Source: UBA2329 sp964577215 | GTDB taxonomy: Bacteria > Bacteroidota > Bacteroidia > Chitinophagales > Saprospiraceae | Assembly: GCA_964577215.1 (NCBI GenBank) | Contig: CAZNYK010000003.1 | Span: forward strand, 12,874-76,873 | Length of the DNA stretch: 64,000 nucleotides | Direction: 5' to 3' | In this document: positions 1-7,439 of the stretch, one piece after another | Layout: each line of letters opens with the position of its first letter | How positions within the stretch are numbered: position 1 is the first letter of the stretch | The notes under the pieces: model-generated | The model's input: the letters and a program-made list of their open reading frames with translations, nothing else | Databases searched by the model: none | Told to the model about the DNA's origin: nothing | Program-made: the position numbers and the translations under genes

Positions 1-41
1 ATTATCACTTGGTGAAAAACCAGTTGGAACTTGGGGGGTAA
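1..41 (+). CDS. C-terminal end of an upstream gene, probably a peptidase-domain ABC exporter
   Basis: Only the last 12 codons are inside the window; the frame ends with TAA at 39-41 and the tail reads YHLVKNQLELGG. Tails of this form are common at the end of peptidase-containing ABC exporters of Bacteroidota (bacteriocin/double-glycine exporters). The next gene, an HlyD-type adaptor, starts at the very next base, which fits a two-gene type I export operon. The identification rests on a short tail plus context, so it is tentative. Confidence 0.4.
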   Translation, partial: YHLVKNQLELGG

Positions 42-1343
42 ATGGAAAGAGAACAAGACAACATCGAACTCCGCAGCGAGGAGGTTCAGGAAATCCTGGG
101 TACGCCGCCGGGATGGTTGGCCCGCTGGGGCACTTTGACGGCCCTTGCCGGAGTGGTGGTCATGGGCTGGATCGGCTATTGGATAGAACTTCCGGAGACT
201 GTTGAAGCCGATATCAAGATCACCTCCAAAGACCCGCCGCGCCGGTTCATCGCATCCAGAACTACCATGCTCAAAGAGGTATTAGTGGAAAACGAAGGCC
301 GGGTGGACAGCGGCAAAACGATCCTGCTATTCGACTCCAAAGCCAGGCTGGGGCATGTGCTCAACCTCGAATCCGATCTGCTGGGCGTAAAATCCGACAC
401 CCAAATCCTCAACCTCAGGCCAAGCAGAGACCTCCTGCTCGGCGAACTGCTCAGCGATTATTACGACTTCCTCGAAAAATGGGAGCAATACGACATGGTC
501 AGTTCCCGCAAATTGGATACCTACGGCAGGCGCGAAATGGAAACCAGGATCCGTGAACTTGAAATCGGCATCGAGGAACTGCACCGGAAAAGGGAACGCC
601 TGCAAAGGCGGCTTGAAGAAGTGAAAAGCGCCTACGAAAAAGAACAGCAAATGTTCAACAAGGGCATGCTGACGCGGGAAGACCTCAACCCCACCCGTAC
701 GGAAAAAGACAGGTACGAACGCGAGATTCAAGATATTCAGTCAGATATCCGCACCAAAAGCTTTCAGATATCCACCCTGCGAGATAAAGCCCGCTCAAGC
801 AGCGGCCGCGCCAAAGCCCTCCAGGACCAAACCATCGCACTAAATTTGCTCAAAGACAGCTTTGCCAAGCTAAAAAACAAAGTGTCGGAATGGAAACGGG
901 AGTACACCGTTGAAGCGCCTATCAGCGGCACCGTTTTGTATGGGAAAGACAACCTGGCCCCGGGGCAATTCGTGCAACGCGATTCCCTGCTGCTCGTCAT
1001 CCTGCCCGTCAAACCGGTCGGGATGGTAGGCAAATTGGACCTGTCCGTAGAAGAGGCCGGACAGGTGGTCAAAGGGCAAAGGGTTCAAGTCAAGCTCTAC
1101 GACTATCCATTCCCCGATTACGGCGCCACCTGGGGATACGTGGAGTCCAAGGGCAAAATACCCTCCGGAGGAAGACTGCCGGTGGATATTCACTTTGCAG
1201 GAGATACCCTTGTGACTACCAAAGGCGGTCGTATTCAACCTGAGGGAGAAATGCGCGGCAAAGCCACCATCTTCATTTCCAAACGGCGCCTCATCCAGCG
1301 GCTTTTCGGCGTGGGGCGGCAAAAAGGCCCACTTCATTCTTAA
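42..1343 (+). CDS. HlyD-family membrane fusion protein (type I secretion adaptor)
   Basis: The 433-aa product should be the periplasmic adaptor that links an inner-membrane ABC exporter to an outer-membrane channel. One N-terminal membrane segment lies at about residues 29-48, followed by the first half of a lipoyl-like domain, a long charged coiled-coil hairpin (about 170-285), the second lipoyl half beginning VEAPISGTVLYG near residue 289, and a beta-barrel region. The ATG follows directly on the stop codon of the preceding gene, so translation is probably coupled. The membrane topology and hairpin are those of the HlyD/bacteriocin adaptor family. No substrate peptide gene is visible downstream, so the cargo is unknown. 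Confidence 0.85.
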   Translation: MEREQDNIELRSEEVQEILGTPPGWLARWGTLTALAGVVVMGWIGYWIELPETVEADIKITSKDPPRRFIASRTTMLKEVLVENEGRVDSGKTILLFDSKARLGHVLNLESDLLGVKSDTQILNLRPSRDLLLGELLSDYYDFLEKWEQYDMVSSRKLDTYGRREMETRIRELEIGIEELHRKRERLQRRLEEVKSAYEKEQQMFNKGMLTREDLNPTRTEKDRYEREIQDIQSDIRTKSFQISTLRDKARSSSGRAKALQDQTIALNLLKDSFAKLKNKVSEWKREYTVEAPISGTVLYGKDNLAPGQFVQRDSLLLVILPVKPVGMVGKLDLSVEEAGQVVKGQRVQVKLYDYPFPDYGATWGYVESKGKIPSGGRLPVDIHFAGDTLVTTKGGRIQPEGEMRGKATIFISKRRLIQRLFGVGRQKGPLHS

Positions 1344-1671
1344 AGATAGCTTTGATAACCAACCCTAAAGCTTTTATTTTTGACGCTGAATTATTTTAAT
1401 CTTTATGATTAACGCTGCCTTACTGACCACAAAATCAAACATTTAGATTAGCGTCCCTCATTGTATAACGACCAAACATAACCAATCATAAAAATCAGCG
1501 TCTTTCAGCGTCTAAACAGGCTCGCGCCCTTGCTCGCGTGGCTTAAGTTACCGCGTATGCGACCCTTGGTCAGGATTTTCCTTTTTCCTTTTTCCTTTTT
1601 CCTTTTTCCTTCTTTCGATACAACCTCTCAGCGACCAAACCTGGTAACTTCGCCCCTTTGGATTGAATAAC
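1344..1671. other. AT-rich intergenic region
   Basis: This 328-bp gap has no convincing gene. It is AT-rich and holds a 9-bp inverted pair, GACGCTGAA at 1382-1390 and TTCAGCGTC at 1504-1512, and a run of CCTTTTT heptamers close to the next gene. I see no clear terminator after the HlyD gene. A weak -7-like TAACTTCG lies at 1645-1652, 20 bp before the next start codon. Confidence 0.5.
1576..1612. repeat. CCTTTTT heptanucleotide tandem repeat
   Basis: The top strand carries about five consecutive CCTTTTT units, a 7-bp microsatellite about 60 bp upstream of the FAD oxidoreductase start. A similar heptamer run occurs at 20767-20793. Such runs can change length by slippage. No effect on transcription is shown here. 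Confidence 0.7.
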
Positions 1672-2817
1672 ATGCCTGTAAAAGCAACCCAATACGATTT
1701 CCTCATCATCGGCGGAGGCCTCTTCGGCGTGTATGCTGCGCTGTATTTAGCCCGGCACGGCTGTTCCGTCGTATTGGTAGAAATGGAGGACGCGTTGCTC
1801 AAAAAAGCTTCTATCGTCAACCAGGCCCGCCTGCACAGCGGCTACCACTACCCGCGCAGCGTGGCCACCGCCCGCATGAGCGACGACCACAAGGCCCGCT
1901 TCATCGCAGAGCACCGCCCATTCGTACTTTTCGATTTTGAAAAATTCTACGCCATTGACAAGTTCGGCTCCTTCACCGACGCGGGGCAGTTTGAGCGCTT
2001 TTGCGACTTCATCGGCATACGCCACGACAGGGTGGAGTCGCATCCCTGGTTCAATTTCGACCGCATAGAGGCCCTCTACGCCACTACCGAGTACACCTTC
2101 GACCCCGTGCTGATCGCCGAATACTACCGGCTGCAAATAGAGGCGCAACCCGGCATTGCCGTTTACAAAAACACCATTGTGGCAGAAGCCGCCGCAGCCG
2201 GGAATGCCTGGCACGCCGTGCTGGAAAACCGGCACCACCACACTCGCAGCGAGATAGAAGCCGCCCAGGTCATCAATGCCACCTATGCGGGCAGCAATGC
2301 CGTAAACCGCCTCTTCGGGCTGGAGGATATCAACCTCATGCACGAGATTTCCGAGATCGCTTTCGTCAGTTCCCCGCAGATTAGCCGCATCGGCCTTACC
2401 ATCATGGACGGGCAGTTCGGCTCTATCATGCCCTACGGCCTGTCGGGCATGTTGTCGCTGTCTTCTGTGGCTTACACCCATCACAAAGTGTCTTACGACA
2501 ACCTCCCCCGCTTCCACTGCCAAAGCCTGAACCCGGCCTGCCGCCCCGAGCTGCCGGCCAACTGCAATTTCTGCCCGGCCAAGCCCGCATCCAATGCCGC
2601 CAAGATGATCGCGCAGATCGGCCACTACTTCCAGCCGGAGGTGGAACTGCGTTACTACTTCAGCCTCTTCACCATCAAAAGCAAGCTGAAGGCCAGCTAT
2701 ATAGACGACGGTCGACCTACCGAGATCAGCCCTCTGAGCGAAAATCCCCGTTTTTATTGCATCTTTGCCGGTAAGATCAATTCCATTTACGAAATCGAAA
2801 AGGTCATTCCTTTTTAA
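1672..2817 (+). CDS. FAD-dependent oxidoreductase (DAO family)
   Basis: The 381-aa protein opens with a dinucleotide-binding Rossmann motif, IIGGGLFG at residues 12-19, followed by a helix and an acidic strand end (VVLVEME), the layout of FAD-binding amine oxidoreductases of the DAO family. The downstream ARLHSGYHYPRS stretch fits the flavin site of this family. The ATG at 1672 is preferred over an in-frame TTG at 1663 because the Rossmann strand then starts about ten residues in. It is followed after 13 bp by an arginine deiminase-type gene, so the two are probably co-transcribed. The substrate cannot be told from sequence. Confidence 0.8.
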   Translation: MPVKATQYDFLIIGGGLFGVYAALYLARHGCSVVLVEMEDALLKKASIVNQARLHSGYHYPRSVATARMSDDHKARFIAEHRPFVLFDFEKFYAIDKFGSFTDAGQFERFCDFIGIRHDRVESHPWFNFDRIEALYATTEYTFDPVLIAEYYRLQIEAQPGIAVYKNTIVAEAAAAGNAWHAVLENRHHHTRSEIEAAQVINATYAGSNAVNRLFGLEDINLMHEISEIAFVSSPQISRIGLTIMDGQFGSIMPYGLSGMLSLSSVAYTHHKVSYDNLPRFHCQSLNPACRPELPANCNFCPAKPASNAAKMIAQIGHYFQPEVELRYYFSLFTIKSKLKASYIDDGRPTEISPLSENPRFYCIFAGKINSIYEIEKVIPF

Positions 2818-2830
2818 GCCTTTAACCAAT

Positions 2831-4090
2831 ATGCAAGCCAAAGTACAAGTCTCCTCCGAGATCGGACAGCTCAAGCGGGTCATCGTGCACCGCCCCGATT
2901 CAGGTATCTCCCGCATTTCGCCCAAACGCGCCGAAGAACTGCTCTTCGACGACATCGTGCACCTGCCCCGCATGCAAGCCGAGCACGACACCTTCACCGA
3001 AGTGCTCAAAGCATTCCTCGGTCCGGACAACGTGCTGGAAACCACCGCCCTCATCCGGGAAGCATTGGACGCCGACGCCGAAACAAAAACGGAACTGCTC
3101 AACCTCATCGTCGGTTACGAAGAACTGCCCACCTCTGCCAAAGACATGCTCTCTGAGCTTCCCCACGACGTCCTCAGCGAGGTACTCATCACCGGCTATT
3201 ACCCCGAGCAGGATTACATCCTCTTCGATCCCATCCCGAATTTCATCTTCACCCGCGACATCGCCGTGGTGGTCAACGACCACGTGGTGGTGACCAAAGC
3301 TGCAAAAGAGGCCCGTTTCCGCGAGAACTTCCTCACCCGTTTCATATTCTGGTCGCATCCCATTTTCCGGGAGATGCGCGAGGCGGGCAAGATCATCAAC
3401 CTCAACAAGGTGGACCTTTTCCCTCCATCCAAGCGCGGCGAGTGGGTATCGGTCGAAGGGGGCGACATGATGATCCTCAACGAGGACTACCTGCTCATCG
3501 GCCACAGCGAACGCACCTCCGAGCATGGCATCCGCTCGCTGGCGCAGTACCTGCTCGATCGCGGCATCGTGAAAAACGTGGCGCAGATCAACATCCCTCA
3601 GGATCGCTCCTTTATGCACATCGATACCATCTTCACCCAGATCCGGCAGGACCACATCGTGGCTTACAAGCCTATCGTCGTGGAGGGGCTGAGTTCAAGC
3701 GTGGAAGTATTGCGCCAGCATGGCAAGCCGGGCATTTACCCATCGGTAAAGGATTTCATCCTCGAAGAGGTCAACCCCGGTATGCGGTTTATCCTCAGCG
3801 GCAACGGCGAATCGCCCTACCAGGAACGCGAGCAATGGACCGACGGCTGCAACCTCGTGGCCATCAAGCCCGGCGTAGCGCTCACATATGACCGCAACCC
3901 CAGGACGGAGGAAGCCTTCGAGGCCGCGGGCTACAGCATACTGCACGCTTATGAGTTCTTGGATGCGGTGAAAACGGGGCGCATACAGGCCGCTCAATTG
4001 GAGAATACCATCATCACTTTGCCTTCCAGCGAGTTGTCGAGAGCCAGAGGAGGATCTCATTGTATGACGTGCCCGGTGGAGAGGGGGTAG
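2831..4090 (+). CDS. arcA: Arginine deiminase family protein
   Basis: The 419-aa protein belongs to the guanidino-group-modifying enzymes, which hydrolyse arginine to citrulline and ammonia through a cysteine-bound intermediate. The expected catalytic set is present: D143 in FTRDIAV, E209 in VEGGD, H263 and D265 in MHIDTIF, and the nucleophile C411 in a C-terminal GGSHCMTC loop. Length fits true arginine deiminases (about 400-420 aa). The start at 2831 gives the usual N-terminus (EIGQLKRVIVHRP follows); an upstream in-frame extension overlaps the preceding gene and is not needed. No arcB or arcC gene lies nearby, so an energy-yielding arginine pathway is not supported. A role on a modified guanidino compound with the neighbouring oxidoreductase is possible. 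Confidence 0.85.
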   Translation: MQAKVQVSSEIGQLKRVIVHRPDSGISRISPKRAEELLFDDIVHLPRMQAEHDTFTEVLKAFLGPDNVLETTALIREALDADAETKTELLNLIVGYEELPTSAKDMLSELPHDVLSEVLITGYYPEQDYILFDPIPNFIFTRDIAVVVNDHVVVTKAAKEARFRENFLTRFIFWSHPIFREMREAGKIINLNKVDLFPPSKRGEWVSVEGGDMMILNEDYLLIGHSERTSEHGIRSLAQYLLDRGIVKNVAQINIPQDRSFMHIDTIFTQIRQDHIVAYKPIVVEGLSSSVEVLRQHGKPGIYPSVKDFILEEVNPGMRFILSGNGESPYQEREQWTDGCNLVAIKPGVALTYDRNPRTEEAFEAAGYSILHAYEFLDAVKTGRIQAAQLENTIITLPSSELSRARGGSHCMTCPVERG

Positions 4091-4094
4091 GTTT

Positions 4095-4118
4095 AGAAGT
4101 TGAGAAGTTGAGAGGTTG
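4095..4118. repeat. AGAAGTTG octanucleotide tandem repeat
   Basis: Three units in a row read AGAAGTTG, AGAAGTTG and AGAGGTTG just after the arginine deiminase stop codon. A related run in the opposite orientation lies after lpxD near 16573-16602. This is a dispersed simple repeat in intergenic space. Confidence 0.6.
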
Positions 4119-4134
4119 AGGGGAAGACGGGTAG

Positions 4135-4154
4135 AGACAACGCATGCGTTGTCT
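4135..4154. repeat. Perfect 20-bp palindrome
   Basis: AGACAACGCATGCGTTGTCT is its own reverse complement. It sits in the gap between two convergent genes (arginine deiminase and DUF5522). It could act as a transcription-ending hairpin without a T tract, or be a small dispersed palindromic element. Confidence 0.7.
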
Positions 4155-4244
4155 TCTGAATAAGAAAAGTAGATGAGTAGATTTAGCCGGAAAAGAAATC
4201 TGTCAAAATCTGTGCAACCAGTGGACAGATTAAAATACGGCCTT

Positions 4245-4445
4245 TTACCGAGGTGGTGTATGAGCCGTGCTACCACCCTTCCTGAACCCATACGGGCAAT
4301 GCCGGCAACCATTCCGGCAGCAATAGCCGCGTTTGCGCAGGAAGTGCTCGGTAAGCACAAAGAGGCCGTTCTCCATGTAATAATCCACGCCCTCTTTCAA
4401 AGGCGCATCTGATGGAACTGGTTTATCCGTCTTTTTTTCAGCCAT
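4245..4445 (-). CDS. DUF5522 small cysteine-rich protein
   Basis: The 66-aa protein carries the motif RGYCCRNGCRHCPYGF near its C-terminus, typical of the DUF5522 family found across Bacteroidota. The four spaced cysteines (CC, C, C) and a histidine could bind a metal, but the function of the family is unknown. Its ATG begins directly after the stop codon of the DUF6580 gene, so it is the second gene of that operon. Confidence 0.8.
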   Translation of the reverse strand: MAEKKTDKPVPSDAPLKEGVDYYMENGLFVLTEHFLRKRGYCCRNGCRHCPYGFRKGGSTAHTPPR

Positions 4446-5009
4446 TTATGCCCGGGCTAATACAGGATAGCGGCGCTTCGCCCATTCGAAGACCCCGAAC
4501 AGGATGCCGGCATACACAAGGTCGCCCAGCAGCGTATTGCCGAAAAACGGAATGCCCGCCGCGTAACAGGCCGTCAAGCCCGCTATGGTCTTGGGATACA
4601 TGGCGCCGGTAAGCCACACCGCGAAGTTGGTAACCAGGAAGAACAGCACGGAAGCGCCCAAGGCCGAGCCGCCCACCCGTAGGGCCGTGACCTTGCGCAG
4701 GGTTGCCATGCCCATCAGGCCGATGAGCAGAAACGCGCCATAGACCCATGCAGAGCCGAACCACTGAAAGCCCTGGTAGTACTCCGGGAACATACGCGCA
4801 TAGGTGACGTTGTTGAGGAATAGGTCGCTTAGCCACATGGCCGCAAACGGTACCATAAATGCCATCCACTTGCGCGGGAAATATGCCGCCCCGAACAGCG
4901 CAATGGCGCCTACGGGCGTGAAGTTATGCGGGTGTGGAAGCAGGCGGCTGAAGACTGCCAGTGCGATCAATGAACCCAATATTACGTAGCGCATGTTGGT
5001 ATTCGGCAT
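4446..5009 (-). CDS. DUF6580 integral membrane protein (putative transport component)
   Basis: The 187-aa protein is mostly hydrophobic with about five or six predicted membrane segments. Its N-terminal RLLPHPHNFTPVGAIALF is typical of DUF6580, a family compared with substrate-binding subunits of ECF-type vitamin transporters. No ECF ATPase or T component is next to it. A perfect -7-like TAAATTTG on the minus strand lies at 5032-5039, 22 bp before the start codon. Substrate unknown. Confidence 0.75.
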   Translation of the reverse strand: MPNTNMRYVILGSLIALAVFSRLLPHPHNFTPVGAIALFGAAYFPRKWMAFMVPFAAMWLSDLFLNNVTYARMFPEYYQGFQWFGSAWVYGAFLLIGLMGMATLRKVTALRVGGSALGASVLFFLVTNFAVWLTGAMYPKTIAGLTACYAAGIPFFGNTLLGDLVYAGILFGVFEWAKRRYPVLARA

Positions 5010-5031
5010 AGCGAGGTGGTTTTTATGGAGG

Positions 5032-5039
5032 CAAATTTA
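5032..5039 (-). promoter_or_regulatory. Possible -7 element for DUF6580-DUF5522
   Basis: TAAATTTG on the minus strand matches the Bacteroidota -7 consensus TAnnTTTG. No TTTG -33 box is seen at 18-20 bp spacing, so support is partial. Confidence 0.35.
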
Positions 5040-5162
5040 CGGTAATTTTTTCAATCGCGCGGAGGAGAAAAAACGGGGCGAACGAACTTTCTTCCCCCGC
5101 AAAATGTATATCTTCGGCGTTTGAAGGCGGCAGTTCTTGCCTTGACGCGCAAATCACAAGCC

Positions 5163-5630
5163 ATGGCCGAGAAGAAGAAAAAAACGGTAGAGATCGTGAA
5201 TCGCAGGGCGCAATTCGAGTATCATTTCCTCGACGTATTCGAGGCGGGTATCGTATTGCAGGGCACGGAAATCAAGTCTATCCGCGCCGGCAACGCCAAC
5301 CTGTCCGATGCATACTGCGTGTTCCAGCACGGCGAGCTTTACGTGCGCAGTATGTTCATCGCTGAATACGAATACGGCACCTACGCCAACCACGAAACGC
5401 GGCGCATGCGCAAGCTGCTGTTGCGCCGCCCCGAACTGCGCAAGCTCGAACGGCGGGTAAAAGAGCGCGGCCTCACCATCGTACCCTACAAACTATACCT
5501 TTCCGAACGCGGCATGGCCAAACTCGAAATAGCGCTGGCCCAGGGCAAAAAGACCCACGACAAACGCGAATCCATCAAAGAAAAGGACAACAAACGCGAC
5601 CTGGAACGCGTGAAAAAAATCCGCATCTGA
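5163..5630 (+). CDS. smpB: SsrA-binding protein SmpB
   Basis: The 155-aa protein binds tmRNA and delivers it to stalled ribosomes for trans-translation. It matches SmpB along its length: NRRAQFEYHFLDVFEAGIVL, GTEIKSIRAGNANLSDAY near the N-terminus, and the basic tail KKTHDKRESIKEKDNKRDL. ATG at 5163 gives the conventional N-terminus; an in-frame TTG at 5121 would add 14 residues unlike the family. It is divergent from the DUF6580 gene. The tmRNA gene itself is not seen in this window. Confidence 0.95.
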   Translation: MAEKKKKTVEIVNRRAQFEYHFLDVFEAGIVLQGTEIKSIRAGNANLSDAYCVFQHGELYVRSMFIAEYEYGTYANHETRRMRKLLLRRPELRKLERRVKERGLTIVPYKLYLSERGMAKLEIALAQGKKTHDKRESIKEKDNKRDLERVKKIRI

Positions 5631-5643
5631 TCAAACAGCCACT

Positions 5644-6429
5644 TTACGGCGCCGGGTCAAAACCCGCTGCCGGCGGATTGCCCGGCGGGTCAATATCAAA
5701 CGGCTCTGAAGAGGATTGCGGCACAGGCGCGTTGGTAAAGAGCAGCAACTGCCGGTCAAGCACCGGCTCCGCATCGCGGATCCTTATGGTCACTACCGGC
5801 AGGGAAGAACTGGAGCCGTCGGTGCGCTTGCGCACTTCCAATACATCAAAAGCGACAATGCCCAAGTTGGCGCCCTGCAGGTTGCCCTGGAGTGGCGAGT
5901 AATTGATGCTCACATCGCTGTCATATACCACGGCGAGTACCGTTTTGCCGACAAGCATAGCAAGGCCGGTGGCGCGCAGCGGCGTTACGCCGGGTATCTT
6001 GTCGAGCAGCACTTCGCGGTCGTCGTCGGGAAAGGCGGCGCCAAGCCCCGGCCCTGGCGCGAGATAATTCCGCAGGCCGTTATCGGTAGGGCCGGCACTT
6101 TCCCACGAGTTGGGAATAGTTTTCAGGGCAAACCATCCCTCGTCGCCTACCTGGCCTGTATAGAGGTCAATGGCCTTCCCTACATTTTCCCTGAAATACT
6201 TGAGTTGCATGCGCAGGCCGAGGGTAGCGATCTGGTCGTTCACATCGGTATCGGAGAAGTTATTCGGCGGATTGCCGTTATCAATGCTGTCTTCATCGAT
6301 GAGCAGAAATACCGCCGCGTCGCCGTCGGGCGTCGGGCCATCGGTTTTGTCGCAGGCTGCTACGGTGAAGAGCAGGGCAAGGAGGAAAGCAAAAGAATGG
6401 AGTTTTCGGGAATGATGTTGCAATTTCAT
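5644..6429 (-). CDS. Hypothetical lipoprotein
   Basis: The 261-aa protein starts with a hydrophobic signal ending in a lipobox VAAC (C26), so it is probably lipid-anchored in the envelope. The mature part is acidic with many D, N and P residues (for example DEDSIDNGNPPNN) and several beta-like stretches, and the C-terminus is proline-rich. I do not recognise a domain. It is convergent with smpB, whose stop lies 13 bp away. Confidence 0.7.
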   Translation of the reverse strand: MKLQHHSRKLHSFAFLLALLFTVAACDKTDGPTPDGDAAVFLLIDEDSIDNGNPPNNFSDTDVNDQIATLGLRMQLKYFRENVGKAIDLYTGQVGDEGWFALKTIPNSWESAGPTDNGLRNYLAPGPGLGAAFPDDDREVLLDKIPGVTPLRATGLAMLVGKTVLAVVYDSDVSINYSPLQGNLQGANLGIVAFDVLEVRKRTDGSSSSLPVVTIRIRDAEPVLDRQLLLFTNAPVPQSSSEPFDIDPPGNPPAAGFDPAP

Positions 6430-6560
6430 GTAATATGGTTTTTGATATGAATTTGAAACGCAATGTGGGTGCTGATATTGGAAAACAGTTGCCGGTCATT
6501 TTTTTTCAAATGAAATAATTCCTCTCCCTTATCCGCGTTTGTAAAAGAAAATTGCCTGCC

Positions 6561-7391
6561 ATGCACATCAAAAGCCTTCTTATTTCAGCTTGTATCACAT
6601 TCAGCTTATCTGCTTTTGCCGCGCCGGTCGAATTGGCCGAAGCCCTGCGCAGCAAACGGGTCGCCATTGAAGCCCAATCTGAAGGCGCCTCCGGCCCTGC
6701 TTCCTTGCGCCTCACCGTGACCAACCTGCGCGATGCCATACAACTGTCCATTCCCACCGGGTGGATATTTACCGCACAGGACAGCACCGAGCAGGACCTC
6801 GTGATCACGAGGGGCATGATGGTCTCCTTGGACAAAGGCGCCAAACGCACCGTGCATTTGGATGCCTATTGCATCAATGCCGGCAAAATATCGCCGAACA
6901 CCGACGCCCCCTACCGCAGCAAAGGCTTGGCCGAAGGCCCGCTGTTGGGCCTCGCCCGCTACATTCACCACAACAAACCCGAAGGCATACAAAGCGCCGT
7001 TTGGGCGGTGAGCGACAATCACAGCCTGGCATCTATCCATGACCCGGGCTTGGTCAAGTTCACCGCCGAACTGCTCAAAAAGCCCGTGCCTGAATACCGC
7101 ATCCGCAACGGGTACAGCCCCGAACCCGGCGGCCCGGCCTACCGGTTTGATCCGCTCAGCGTGGAAGGCAACTTCGAGCACCGCGTGGAAACAACCAAAA
7201 CCGTTTCTTTCGGGCTGTATAACGAGGCCGGCGTCATGGTAGAGCCGCTTTTCGAGAACAAGGAATGGGCGCCCGGCCGCTACCGCTTCGAGTTTGAATT
7301 CCGCATCTCCGGCCTCGAACCCGGCGAATACGCCGTGAAACTGACGGACAGCAGAGGCGCGGATCTGTGGACGAAAAGGGTGCAGTGGTAG
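6561..7391 (+). CDS. Hypothetical secreted protein
   Basis: The 276-aa protein has a signal peptide (about residues 1-20, ending SAFA/AP). The mature part starts with a beta-rich domain (LRLTVTNL, LSIPTGWIF), has a helical middle (AEGPLLGLARYIHHN) and ends in an Ig-like beta region (GRYRFEFEFRISGLEPGEYAVKL split over two strands). ATG at 6561 gives a clean signal peptide. Family and role are not recognised. Confidence 0.65.
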   Translation: MHIKSLLISACITFSLSAFAAPVELAEALRSKRVAIEAQSEGASGPASLRLTVTNLRDAIQLSIPTGWIFTAQDSTEQDLVITRGMMVSLDKGAKRTVHLDAYCINAGKISPNTDAPYRSKGLAEGPLLGLARYIHHNKPEGIQSAVWAVSDNHSLASIHDPGLVKFTAELLKKPVPEYRIRNGYSPEPGGPAYRFDPLSVEGNFEHRVETTKTVSFGLYNEAGVMVEPLFENKEWAPGRYRFEFEFRISGLEPGEYAVKLTDSRGADLWTKRVQW

Positions 7392-7439
7392 ACGGCCCCG
7401 ACCACAGGCCGATAAAACCCATTTGCCCAACAACTCCTC

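Noticed and set aside
1747..3108. Long minus-strand open frame of 453 codons
   Set aside because: It is antisense to the FAD oxidoreductase and arginine deiminase genes, both of which have clear family motifs.
4899..5162. tmRNA or riboswitch near smpB and DUF6580
   Set aside because: No tRNA-like ends, tag reading frame or known riboswitch core was found.
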